Source of the DNA: Nymphaea colorata
Taxonomy: Eukaryota; Streptophyta; Magnoliopsida; Nymphaeales; Nymphaeaceae
DNA: 64,000 bases
Reading direction: 5' to 3'
NCBI RefSeq assembly: GCF_008831285.2
Contig: NC_045139.1
Span: 8,464,204 to 8,528,203 of the forward strand
Shown: in pieces, positions 46,665 through 58,167 of the stretch
Layout of the letters: every line of letters starts with the position of its first letter
Numbering within the stretch: the stretch's first letter is position 1
Position numbers and translations under genes: made by a program
The notes under the pieces: model-generated
Seen by the model: the letters and a program-made list of their open reading frames with translations, nothing else
What the model was told of the DNA's origin: nothing
Databases searched by the model: none

Positions 46665-48490
46665 TTCACATGACTTGATAAAATATGTAGACGGTTTGTG
46701 TCCTGCACCTCCTCAACTCGTTGGGAAGGAAAATAACACACAAGAAATCCCTCTTACATATATTGTTTCGTTTCGAGTAGACCAATTATCCTTGAGCTGA
46801 GAAATTGCATTCTCCCTGAGAAATTTCTCACCAAAAGGCCATGGTTTTACTCCTTCGAGCTGTTTATTTCACCGGAAAAAAGGGGATGCGAAGGCCTCTT
46901 TAAACAGCAAAGCTCTTTGAGTTTCTCTCTTCGACTTTGGCAAACGGGGGAGGGCGCTCTCTCTCTCTCTCTCTCTCGTTCTTCATCTTGTAGTGCATGT
47001 ATTTGACGGGAAGGGGTCGCAGTATCCTCTTTTAAGGGCGGTCGGACTTTAATATATATATATATATATATATATATTCTTGTTTAATGCTACCGATTCT
47101 TAATTTGTCGCCAGCTTGGTTTAACTATAAGTAAGTACTTTTCAAGGATATTTTGTCCGATCATATATTTGAGAAAGAAAAGTTTGTTTATTAAATTATA
47201 AAAAAATTCAAAAGGTGTGCGATAGCCACTGACTCTTAAGTTGTCGCCAAGTTTAGTAAAATGTCAACAAGTATTTTTTAAGGATCTTGCAAACCGATTT
47301 CCTGGTAATTTTCAGTGGGGATTTCAAATTATAATTTATGTGGGATCGATTAGGGATAGCTTCGACGCCCATAAAATTTTTTATTTTTACTCATACAGCA
47401 CCAGTTATATATATATATCATCCTCTTCATCTTGAACTCACTCCAATTGCATGGAGAGGCATGATTAAGTGATTAAAGATACGGCCCAATGGATCGGATG
47501 TATTGGACGGTGTGCTTTGAAAGGTCAGAATTTTTTTTTATATGAATATGTATATATACATATATTGATTAAGTAAACAAATTTAAAACATGTTGTTAGA
47601 AAAAAGTTGGTAATTGCTTGAGACTCTGCTTTCTAATTGAAAATTAAGTTGGCATTTTTTTTTTCCTAGACTCCTTCGCAATGCCTGTTGACTTTTGCAA
47701 GTTGATGCTCTTGTAACTATTATCTAACTGTCATTTTATAATAGTGAGATAAGTAGCATCGTCTTTTGAGGAAAGTAAAGAGAGTAGCAACATACAGTTG
47801 TTGGTCAATGTATCTGCTCCAAAAACAAGTCAGATTCATAAAACAATGGATTAAGAGATGTTATGAATCTGTTATATATTTTGAGGTAGATTCATCGAAT
47901 AGTAACATTGTGTTGCTGTTGTCAAACGACCTATAAAGGGATGTTTGACAAGAATGACATGTTGTTGTGTTCCACCAAATTGAAATTGAGGCAGTCATGC
48001 ATGTCATTCATGGTTTACTCGTCTTATCATTGTTACGTTTTAAATCTATGACCTTCTAAACATAATTTTGTGACAATAATAAAGATCGATTGAAAACATT
48101 CAAATAATATCAAATAAATCAGAAAATGTTATGAGATTCACATAAACAGCATTCAATATGAGTTCAAGACACATATGTCCTCTAACCATGTTGCAAGTTG
48201 TGATTTCAAAATAAGCTATCAATCTAAATTTTTAATTTGATCCACTTTTAATCAGAATATAATCCTTTTCTTGAGTGAGGCATTTGCTTAGTTCTTTAAA
48301 AGTGTACCACCCTACTCTTATTAACTAATATTATATTTTTATATCCCAAAACATTTCCAGTTGTTTTATCTTATAATAATCCATTATAGGCATACACAAT
48401 GTACTCTTCGTCAACTTACATATGTTTTTGCACCTTCATTATCTCTTCACAATCTTGTTAAGATGGGGAGAATGAACCATGTTGGTGATA
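46665..48490. repeat. Non-coding block of duplication copy 2
   Basis: Matches 27735-29150 (shared GTTTCACATGACTTGATAAA, GTTGGGAAGGAAAATAACAC, and further words up to GAATGAACCATGTTGG). Insertions specific to copy 2 sit near 46830-47085, which includes CT and AT microsatellites, and near 47285-47550. Confidence 0.8.
47052..47077. repeat. AT microsatellite
   Basis: Run of about 13 AT units inside the copy-2-specific insertion. Confidence 0.85.
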
Positions 48491-50384
48491 TTTTTATATT
48501 TATATATAAAACATAAATATTTTGATTTTTCTAATTAAAATTGAGACCAGACCGGGCCCGATCCATGGAGGTTGGGCTTCGTGCCATCAAAATGGGGTTC
48601 GAGCTGAGCTGGCCTGTCCCAATGCCCAATCCTACTGGCAACAAAAGGGGAAAAATTATGGAAATTTTGAGAGTTATATAATTTTATGGTGTGAGGTGTC
48701 TGGTTCTAATTTGATCTCTAATGCATTTTGTCGTATAAAACCAGTTCATTTGCAGCTATATTGGTGTGCATAAATCAACTTCCTTAATAGCTGTTAGTAC
48801 AATTTAGAAACTTAATCCAAAACTCTTGATCCAAACCATCATTCTTTATCGGATATAGTATGGGTTCTTAAAATAAGATCCAGATGTTTGCTTGGTCCAA
48901 CTATGGCTATATCTTTCGTGGACTGGATTGTTTTTCATATTTTTTAATGTCAAACTGCTTGTTTTTATTTTTTATTTTTATTTGTTGCTTATTTACTAAT
49001 TTTTGTGATGTTTATGCTATTAGTTCTCATTTATTTTATTTTTCTCTACTTTTCAGGATTTTTTAAAATTTTCAAAAATTTTTATATTTTTCTCATTTTT
49101 CCCTGTTTTAATCTTGTTGAATTATACTCAAGAAATAATCACCGTTTAAAACGTGAAAACATTATACGTGACTAATTTAAAACTAAATCCGACTCTGAAT
49201 CCGATCGGGTATTTATGTATATTCCAATCTGATTGGGCGCCATTTCTTAAATGTGAATGCATTCGGATTTCTTAATTGGATATTTTTTTTTCATCTCTGA
49301 TTTTCTTGACAATTTGGTGGGATATGAGATTTAATTCGGATACATTTACATCCTTCCCATCTACCAAACATCCAATCTAGAACAAAAGTAACTCAAACCC
49401 ATCAGAAAACATCTGTTAACCCAAGAAAAAAAAATATATAAAAAATATATATAAAATATATTAGAGTATCAACATATCTCACTTTCTTTTTTGTTTGGAC
49501 CTTTAAGAGTAAAACTTTTTCTTTAATTTGCAATACAATGGTGTAAACCAATGTTATGGATATCAGTCTTTGAATCGAATAGAAAAGTCTAAATCGATGA
49601 ATCGTATCAAACTCGAAATCGTTTGCAAATTGGTTGATTAAAAAATGTATTTTAAATTTAAAAATTAGATAAAATTTGACAAATTATCAGAATAAAAAAT
49701 CGCCATGCTGGATCATTGTTTCACATACTTTGCCACATTATCAAGTTCAATGTAATAATTGAACCACAAAAAGATGACAATGTCATGCATTAACATATTA
49801 AAATCCAATTAATGCAAAGGATCATAAACAAAAATTTAGAATGAATTGTTCGAGAAAAGCATTTGTCCGCATAACAATTTAAAAGAGAAACAAACATAAG
49901 AAAAAGGCTGAAAGAAATCTGACATTGTGCTATCAAACTAAAATAAAGGCAGTATAAATGTCGACTAAGGATAATTAACCAAAAGGAACAGAAAATGGAA
50001 GAAGAGATATCAACTCGAAAAGCGGAAAAGGAAAGGAGTGTCTTACTTGCCAAAGAGAATCCATGTGAACCTTGATGAAAATTTTGTTAAGCACATAAAG
50101 AAAATCTGGAACATTTTGAATGTAAATATCATATTCACAAGAAGATGACATCCGATAAAACCAGGACGGGATGGAGAAACAAGTAACATTAACATCATTT
50201 AAATATAACTGAAAACGAAAGTTGAAATTACGCTATTTTACTTGCTGCGTACAATTTGCTCCAGCTAATGAATATTTTGCTTCACATTTACTCACATTTT
50301 GTGTCATAGAATGATTTTAATATCTCTGCAGCTACATTTGATTGCTAGAATAATTAGTCCTAACTTGCCTAGTGGCATGCTTTA
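48491..50384. other. End of duplication copy 2 and gene-poor DNA
   Basis: The part near 49320-49425 (TACATTTACATCCTTCCCATC) matches 30745-30830, which marks the last visible match of the duplication. The rest is AT-rich without recognisable genes. Confidence 0.5.
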
Positions 50385-50575
50385 GCCCAGTGGCAGAGTC
50401 ATAAATTTTTGGTTAAGGGTTGCAGTTACTTTAAATTTCAAATTTTAAGGTGCAGTCATATATAAAAAGGTGAAAAATTAATGAAGTTCATATGTATCAA
50501 TAAAGCAATTTCTATAGACTGGTGTGGGCAATTGCCCACACCGGCCACAAGGTGGCTCCGCTATTTAGCCTTTTC
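50385..50575. mobile_element. Non-autonomous element, GTGGCAGAGTCA type
   Basis: Opens TTTAGCCCAGTGGCAGAGTCA and closes GGTGGCTCCGCTATTTAGCC; the ends are imperfect inverted partners. The middle is AT-rich with a GGGCAATTGCCC palindrome. No coding frame. Confidence 0.45.
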
Positions 50576-50918
50576 AATGTCTCTGCACTAAATCAGTACA
50601 TCTGCACAGTTTCATTTCCAATTTCTTACAAGTGCTAGGAGGAACAGTTTGTAGGACTTTTAGCAACAGCTTATGGTGATCCATTCAGTATCATTTCTCC
50701 GAGAACTTACCAGGAAGCCATTGCAGCTGAGAGGAGAAATTAAACCTTCAAAAGGCCGTTCTGTTTCTTTCAAACTAAGTTCAGTCTCCAAGTTGTTTGA
50801 ATGCATCCAACCTTCCATGTGGAAAGAAAATGCAAGTGGGGGTATGTGTGGTGCCAAAATGGATATTAATATGTTCCTTCTTTAGAATACAAAGGGGCCA
50901 CACTGGTCAACCATAAGG

Positions 50919-50990
50919 GGGTGTACCTGGTAGAGTTAGCGAGCTGATAAAAACTCAATCACAAGTTTAATTCTCGTGGGTGCTATTCTT
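50919..50990 (+). repeat. tRNA-like SINE head
   Basis: GGTAGAGTTAGCGAGCTG followed 20-30 bases later by AAGTTTAATTCTCGTGGGTG resembles the A and B boxes of tRNA-derived plant SINEs. The 3' end is not defined. Confidence 0.35.
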
Positions 50991-53900
50991 TTAAACTGCA
51001 AATAGTAAATGTGTCGGACTTCAATTGACTAGTGTCTTGTTTCTTGTTTAGATCTCAAAGCAGCTCTGGACCCTGGGGTAGAGGAGAAAGGAGAATGAGT
51101 TGAGTGTGCAGCTACGTGCATGCAATACATATACACCAAAAGGAAGTAGAGATATGTTAGAAATTATTTTAAATGAGATGTCTTATTTAGTCTTTTTGAC
51201 TTTTTTTGTTTTTCTTTTTTTGTTCTTTGACCAAAATTCCTTTTTTTATTAATAAAGGTGTTTTTCACGAAATTTTGTGCACCAGTGTGAACATAAAATG
51301 TCGGTCATAGCTTATTTGTCACGTTAGAAGGTGCATTTTGGTCAAATTACTTGGCATGTGAACCATGGCTCTTGTGTGGATATTTTAAATTAGACAAGGG
51401 CATAGTGGACATGGACCTTGACGTATCATCAGGGGCAACGTTCGTGGTTTATGGCTTACATAAATATGCGTGGCCCAGTGAAACAGGGGTAGGGAATGGT
51501 AATTCTGAACTGAATTGGGTGTATAAGGGGCATTTGACAATATATTTTCATTTTTTTCAAAAAGGAGCTTGAAGTGGCTTTTGATTAGACCTGGGCAACG
51601 GGCCCGGGTACCATCGGGTACTTGGTACCAGGTCCGGTCGGGTCAAGTTCGGGCTTGAGCGGAGAAAACTGCCCAGGCTATCGGGCCAGGACCTGGGCTG
51701 TCGGGCCTGACTTCGGACCTAATGGGCCAACCCTGGCCAGGCCGGCTGCCCAAGTCTAATTTTGATTGCAAAAGTAAGTGCACAAAATCTAGCATGCATT
51801 TATTGGTTTGAGGGAGAAGTTTCCTGTTGGGTGATGTCAAAGTAATGGACCATTGGAGATAACTAAAAGTTTGTTCAATTTTAAATTTAGATGTTTATTG
51901 GGTGCTCAGTTACCTGAAGTCACATCAAGTTTCGTGATCTTGATCAAATTTTTTAGATCCACAAATTAAGGCTAGAATCTCCCCCTCTGATCTTAGATCA
52001 GACCTTTCGATTAATGCGGATCTTAGGTTTGATATCATACTAGTTTTAGTTTGATAAACCATGGAATTTCTATTGTGGTTTCCTAGTGAAGTCTGCAAAA
52101 AATTATGTTCCAGATCCAAGGATTGTAAGCCTTTTGAATGTGGTAATAAAATAAAGCAACTTGGCACTATAACTATGAAATTCAAAGGAGCATGTTTGTG
52201 TTTGGTAGAAATGTCAATGTATGTATCTGATTTGGATATGATATTTGACAGAACCATTCCGAAAAAATCAGATGTAAAAAAAGAAATAATAATATCTGAT
52301 CAAGAAATCGGATCATATCAGAATTAAGAAATGACATTCGATCGGATTTGGATACGGATTCACATCGAATTTATTTTTGAACAAATATTTTATATCCAAT
52401 GCTCTGACTTTTCCAAAATATGCTAAGTTTTGTTTAAAATTTGGATTCGGATATGAAAGTAAATATCATATTAACACTGGATTCAAACTGTGAAATTGGA
52501 TTTGAGATTTGGATTCAAATATCATTTTCTATTGTATTCAAACCCAAATTTGAACTCATATATATGAATATCCGAAAAAAAGAATACGATTAATGGTATA
52601 TTCGATTCAAATCTAATCTATCAACATCCCTAGTGTTTAGAGTAGAAAAAAGAAGAGGACATATAGTTGAGTGTACATTTCATTATATGCTAATTTTTAA
52701 GTTGGTAACCATTGATAAAATAATAAAAGGACTAGAGATGTCATATGATTGGAGTTCGAATAGGATGTATTCTTAACCATATTCATTTTTTCAGATGTTT
52801 AGATGTTCATATTAGGCTTTGGATTCAAACACAAATGAAGAAAAGTCTCTACCATATCTTAATCCGAATTCACAATCTAAATCCGACTTTTGAACCAAAA
52901 CTGAACAATAGAAAATAAGAACTTACTTCCAAAATAAAACGATCGGTTGGATGAGGTCCGGCCCTTGACTCTTGAAAAAAAGTTAGATATGAAGGATTCT
53001 CAGATATTCCGAATCATAAAGTCACAACTTTAAAGTAATATGGATCAAGTTTTTTATTTTTTCTTTACCATCAATATATATAATATATATCCATTTTGAT
53101 TTTGATCCACGTGAACGACTTTAGAGAAATTGGGAAGTTGCTCGGAATGTGCATATTTATTGAACAAGACAAAGGCTCATCAGTGTATGCTTAGAGTCAC
53201 ACTCACGGCATTCATGACTTTAAAAAACATATTTTCAAAATTTATGACTCTGAAAACACCATATTCTTTTTTCTGCAAAATATGATGCAATTATGAATAT
53301 AGTTCATAAATCCAACATTAACATGTTAAACAACAAGAACCCAACGTTTTTCTTGCTATTATTGACAATTATCTATTAAGTATTTTAAGTAAATTGAGAG
53401 CATATTATTAATTTAGGCATACATTCCTATGAGCGCTGTAGGAACGGCGGTCTCCAGTCAAAGTCATCTAAGAAATATATATATGGATGTATGTATGTGT
53501 ATTTATATTAGCCCTAACAACTAAAAATAATGCAAACTGACTTCATATATTAAGCAATTTTAATTGAAGCTTTTTTTGTTAAACTAAGAAGTTATACTTA
53601 ACGCTAACAAGGGCAGGGGCTTTCTTCAGGGGCAGGCCGACGGTCCGATCTTTGAATCCGGGTAAGGCCAAACTGAATTTTAATACAAAAAATACATTAC
53701 GTAATTAAAAAATATTTTTTTAATATAAAAAACAAATTTTTCATTGGTTGGGGTGGAGCCATAGCCTAGGCGGACTCCCCCCTTCCCTACGCCCCTGAAC
53801 AAGGGCGGCAATGGCCTCTCCTCCCCATGAAAAAGTTGACACCTAATAAAAAGGGGCTTCCGCATTAATGATACTTTGTGAATTTTTGGTGAACTTGAGG

Positions 53901-55282
53901 TGTATCTTTTAAGTGGTATATCTTTTAAGTGTTTTATGAATTTATCCCAAAAACCACGTACAAACTGACTCTAGCACTAAAAGTCTCCTTCCCGTCAACG
54001 TCTATCCATTGCATTGCCTGTCATACAAGTTGCACACAACATATATGCATCAAATCAAATGAAGGTGAGGACTTGCTTTTTTGAAATTTTTACAAAGAAG
54101 TGGACATTTTAAACATTTTTACTTTTTTACAATTGTTTTTTACATTTAATGTTTAAATTTAGAAATTGATTTTTTTTTTATTAAAGGGCTAAAATGTTTG
54201 ATTCTCTGTGTCCCCATTTCAAGGTAAACGAACGAGCTTGCACCGACCATGAGGCATTTTTCCATACCTTGTGCACTGCGAAAGAACATGTGAAACATGA
54301 AAAGGTCAAATAATTTGTAAAGCCCATAAAAAGTGAACGACAATTTTGGGGGCTGAGAAAATAATTTATAACAAAACTTTCTCATGCATCGATCTCGGAA
54401 GGAATGAAGGCAATTATTCGGGTGAGTAAAGGGTATTAAACCCACCGTCCGAAAAAGGCTTGAAGGTCTTCCCATTCTCCCTGCCTCCGGGGTTCTGAGC
54501 TGCGTTGGTGTCAGCGATAGCAACAATACACCCTTCAGCTTGGGTGTCATGCCCTACCGCCTTAAGACACAGGAACATAACGGCCACGAAAAGGAAACTA
54601 GAAACCTAGATCCCTAACACATTAATAGGATTCACTTTCACTTTTGTTTTTAATATCTATGTACCAATCTTTCACAGCGTTCCCTCCCTTTCTCTCCTGT
54701 CTGTTTGATTGATGGAACGGCACTTATGAGACCAGTCCCTACTCACACGCCAACTGCCCCACAACAAAAGAACCATCAGGGTCGGACCCATATCCCCAGC
54801 TTCAGGTCTAATATCTAATCTAATTGGATCCAAACCCCAGCTTTACGTATGCCTAAGATGGAAAAGTTTAGGATTTTGTGAAAGGACTTAAAATCCCCAA
54901 AAAAGTTAAAAAGTCACTACATATTCGAACAAATGTTTTTAAAAAAAAGGCATAAAATGAATTATGTAAAAAGCGGCCCTGCTTGGAGTCATGCTTCAAA
55001 ATTTTGGATTTTATGGATTTCAGATCAACTTCGGATTTGAAATTAGATGCTATCAAACGGATTCGAAGGTCCGAAAGCTTGAAAAGTGGTACCAGAAGTC
55101 CACATTCTGCCGGCCCTTGGACAAGTAAGTCATGCACGGCAGTCTCTTTGACCTGACGAAGTCAGCGTTCAGCAGCTTCGACACGGCCTCCGCCTCCTTA
55201 TTATTGCCGACATGGAACACGAGTCGCAGTCCTCGCAGCGTTTCCTCGCCGGGAACTTTGCCTGAGTTCCCCGGCGTTCGAG
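50991..55282. other. Gene-poor repeat-rich region upstream of SOBIR1
   Basis: No gene recognised. 51590-51750 is GC-rich with repeated CGGGC/GGGCC words. 52180-52920 has many ATCCGAAT/ATTCGGAT-type words, like 15030-15240. 53600-53800 has a GTGGAGCCATAGCC motif as at 21150. The minus frame at 54146-54550 (134 residues) has no known domain. The last few hundred bases should hold the SOBIR1 promoter. Confidence 0.5.
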
Positions 55283-57247
55283 ATGGATAACAGACCGGTT
55301 GGATTCTTCTTTGTGAACCTGTTCGTGTCTTTGGCATCCGTCGGTGTCGCCTCCGGCGCTCTGTCAACGCAGGAATTGAACGCTCTCGGTTCGCTGAGGA
55401 ATCACTTGGCCGGCCTCCGCTCCCTATGGGGAACGTCGGAGAGCCCGTGCCACTGGACCGGAATCACTTGTGAGACCCTTCCTGATCCGATCAGTCAGAC
55501 CACCCGGGTCACCCGGATCGTGCTGGAGTCGAAGCGGCTCCAAGGTGTTATCCCGCCGGAGATCGGAGGCCTGGCGGCGCTCAAGGTACTGTCGCTTCGC
55601 GGCAACGAGATCTCGGGCAGAATTCCGGCGGAAATTGGGGGGTGCCAGCAGCTCCAGGAGCTTAACCTGCGGGGAAACCTCCTCTCGGGCGAGGTGCCCC
55701 CCGAGCTCTCGTTGCTCCGGCGACTCAGCTCGCTCGACCTTTCGACGAACAGATTCTCGGGCGAGATCGCGTTTCTCGAGCGCCTCTCCGGCCTCGAGTT
55801 CCTTTCTCTCTCCAGAAATCGGTTCGTGGGAAAGATCCCTTCCCAATTGAGACACTTACCCAGGCTCCGGTGGGTCGATTTCTCAGGTAACGACCTCGAA
55901 GAGGAGGTCCCGCTCTCACTCTCACGCTCCACCGGAAAAAGGCTGCGTTTCTCCGGCAATTCCGCGCGTGGCATGCTCCCGTCTATTAGGTCCCGCAAGA
56001 ATTTCTCGCCGAAGAGGTTCTTGTCCGCCGAGAACTTGTCCCCTGACTCGCCTCCATCCGCTCATCTCAATGGCTCGACCCGTTCGAGGAATAGCTCCTC
56101 GAGATCCAGTGCCCTATCTTCTTCCCCTGCTCCATCTCCACAGCCCCATCAGAATTCTGAGCATAAGCACAACCACAGATTCTGGATACTCGGGTTCGCC
56201 ATCGGATGGCTGCTCGGAATGGTTTTCGGCGTCATCTTTTCCGTCATCGTCCGGATTATCGTGAAGATAATTCGAGGGAGAAACAAGCAGACCGGTCCCA
56301 TAATTTACAGTCCCCTGATTAAGAAAGCAGAGCATCTTGCATTTCTTGAATCCGAGGAAGGCGTCGCCTCACTGGAGATCATCGGAAGAGGTGGCTGTGG
56401 AGAGGTCTACAAGGCCGCATTGCCTGGCGGCAATGGCAAAATGATCGCAATCAAAAAGGTGCATCATCCGGCGACGGACCCGGCGACTCTCACCGAGGAA
56501 GACACGAAGAATCTGGACAAGAAGATGAGGCAGATCAAGTCGGAGTTGGAGACGGTTGGCCACATCCGACACCGGAACTTGCTTCCTCTGCTAGCCTCTG
56601 TGGCGCGTCCTGACTGCCACTACCTCGTTTACGAGTATATGGAAAATGGCAGTTTGCAGAACGCGTTAACAAATGCTGCGGAGGGGAAAAAACCGCTGGG
56701 TTGGCCGGACAGGCATCGGATTGCTTTGGGAATTGCCGCAGGGTTGAAGTACCTGCACTTCTACCACAGCCCTAGGATCATCCACAGGGACCTGAAGCCT
56801 GCAAACGTGCTCCTTGACGACGACCTCGAGCCGAGGATCGCCGATTTCGGTCTGGCGAAGTCGATGCCAGACATGTACACTCACGCGACCACGTCAAATG
56901 TCGCCGGAACATTCGGCTACATTGCTCCGGAGTATTACCAGACACTCAAGTTCACTGACAAGTGCGATATCTTCAGCTTCGGGGTGGTGCTGGCCGCGAT
57001 GGTAACTGGTAAGCAGCCATCCGATGAGTTCTTTCAGCACACCAAAGAGATGAACATGGTAAAGTGGCTGAGGAACGTGATGTCCTCCAAAACCCCGGCG
57101 GAAGCCATTGATCCCAATCTCGCTGAGTCCGGCTTCGAGGAGCAGATGCTTCTGGTTCTCAAGATTGCTTGCTTCTGCACCTTTGACGAAGCCAAGAGCA
57201 GGCCTAACAGCAAGGAAGTGTACATCATGCTAGCTCAGATCAAGTAA
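55283..57247 (+). CDS. SOBIR1: SOBIR1-like leucine-rich repeat receptor kinase (654 aa)
   Basis: Plasma-membrane co-receptor kinase that pairs with LRR receptor-like proteins lacking a kinase and passes on immune signals with BAK1-type partners. It is intronless and complete. Signal peptide to about residue 26 (GVASGA), N-cap CHWTGITC, about five LRRs (residues 80-225), a Ser/Pro-rich juxtamembrane part, then the transmembrane helix at about 301-330 with Gly304, 308, 312 and 316, a GxxxG ladder that in SOBIR1 mediates RLP contact. Next comes the very typical YSPLIKKAEHLAFLE, and the kinase: glycine loop IGRGGCGEVYKA (367-378), Lys391, HRD Asp503, DFG 521-523, APE 548-550, and activation segment THATTSNVAGT. 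The kinase motifs are complete, so it should be active. The ending EEQMLLVLKIACFCT and RPNSKEV is strongly SOBIR1-like. GC content is visibly higher than in the flanks. Confidence 0.93.
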   Translation: MDNRPVGFFFVNLFVSLASVGVASGALSTQELNALGSLRNHLAGLRSLWGTSESPCHWTGITCETLPDPISQTTRVTRIVLESKRLQGVIPPEIGGLAALKVLSLRGNEISGRIPAEIGGCQQLQELNLRGNLLSGEVPPELSLLRRLSSLDLSTNRFSGEIAFLERLSGLEFLSLSRNRFVGKIPSQLRHLPRLRWVDFSGNDLEEEVPLSLSRSTGKRLRFSGNSARGMLPSIRSRKNFSPKRFLSAENLSPDSPPSAHLNGSTRSRNSSSRSSALSSSPAPSPQPHQNSEHKHNHRFWILGFAIGWLLGMVFGVIFSVIVRIIVKIIRGRNKQTGPIIYSPLIKKAEHLAFLESEEGVASLEIIGRGGCGEVYKAALPGGNGKMIAIKKVHHPATDPATLTEEDTKNLDKKMRQIKSELETVGHIRHRNLLPLLASVARPDCHYLVYEYMENGSLQNALTNAAEGKKPLGWPDRHRIALGIAAGLKYLHFYHSPRIIHRDLKPANVLLDDDLEPRIADFGLAKSMPDMYTHATTSNVAGTFGYIAPEYYQTLKFTDKCDIFSFGVVLAAMVTGKQPSDEFFQHTKEMNMVKWLRNVMSSKTPAEAIDPNLAESGFEEQMLLVLKIACFCTFDEAKSRPNSKEVYIMLAQIK

Positions 57248-57512
57248 GTGGTTGTATACTTCCATTTACTGCAAGTAAACTGCAGAACAGCAATGGGTAC
57301 ACCTCGTGAAGCTACTTCTTGTCACAGAACACAGTCCTACTACCAGTTGCAGCGTATAGACCCTTCCTTGTATGCTTGTTGTTCTAAGTTAGTAAAGGAA
57401 TATCTTCCGTGTACTATTTATGGGGTTGTGGTGCTTGGTTAGTTATCATGGTCACCTTTCATGTTAGGAATCTTATCTAGGAGAAAAATAATTAGTTGCA
57501 TCTCTCCCTCTC

Positions 57513-57518
<6 letters not shown>
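57248..57518. other. SOBIR1 3' flank
   Basis: Expected to hold the 3' untranslated region. No second gene seen. Confidence 0.4.

Positions 57519-57569
<51 letters not shown>
57519..57569. repeat. AT microsatellite
   Basis: About 25 AT units, the longest microsatellite in the window, 0.27 kb after the SOBIR1 stop. Confidence 0.92.
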
Positions 57570-57570
<1 letters not shown>

Positions 57571-57940
57571 CTAAAAATCCAGTTTCTCCATTTGAGAAGT
57601 CTTGACCTACCAATAAATACTGAGTGGCGTAACTTTAAATGGCATCAGTAGATGGAAACATCATGGGTTTGAATCCCACAAGAAGTGTTCATTCTCCCAA
57701 GATAGAAAAGGTGGACAGGTGCTATCCTTTTCCTTTTTCCCTAAACTTTTTTTGCATTTGGAGAACTACTGGTTTTCTTTTGCAGATACATGGTTGGTAA
57801 ACAACTGAATGAATCGGCAACACATCGTTCAAGCTCCCTGGGGCTCGTATTTTTTACTTTATGACGGTAAAAAATTATTAAGGCAAGAATGCCATACGAT
57901 CTGAATCTCAATGCATGTAAAATGGTGGCCAGTTCGTTAA

Positions 57941-58164
57941 GGCTCTGTTTGCACAATCTGTGCAGGATGAATTTATTTTCAAATTTGTATGGTTTACCCT
58001 ACAGGCTACAGCATCAAATAAAAGAAATTTTACCATGTATTTTTCTTTGAAATGGGAAAAAATTCCCATGCAAAAAAGTCAGACCTAAAGTCCACGGAAA
58101 AAGTTCCATGTCATATAATGGTAATTTTACCCTGCATTTTTTTTTATGTGCATCAAACAAGGCC
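57941..58164. mobile_element. Tourist-like MITE (PIF/Harbinger) with TAA target duplication
   Basis: The left end GGCTCTGTTTG and right end CAAACAAGGCC form an imperfect inverted repeat (9 of 11 pairs), of the GGCCTTGTTTG kind typical of Tourist elements. TAA flanks both sides (57938-57940 and 58165-58167), the expected 3-bp duplication. The element is 224 bp with no coding frame. Confidence 0.75.
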
Positions 58165-58167
58165 TAA

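Larger units (their letters stand above)
34003..49430. repeat. Segmental tandem duplication, copy 2 (interrupted)
   Basis: Same order as copy 1 at 22846-31000 but broken by insertions: a copia-filled block from about 34943 to 40323, and the third P450 unit from about 44160 to 46660. At the copia block, copy 1 reads CATGTATTAGTC at 23200 and resumes AGGCCATCC at 23457, whereas copy 2 leaves after CATGTATT and resumes at 40325; about 250 bp of copy 1 have no counterpart. Confidence 0.82.

Noticed and set aside
54146-54550. Minus-strand open frame of 134 codons upstream of SOBIR1
   Set aside because: Composition is that of random AT-rich sequence; no motif or homologue recognised.
55424-55998. 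Long open frames antisense to SOBIR1
   Set aside because: They mirror the GC-rich sense coding sequence; Arg/Ser-rich composition is typical of shadow frames.
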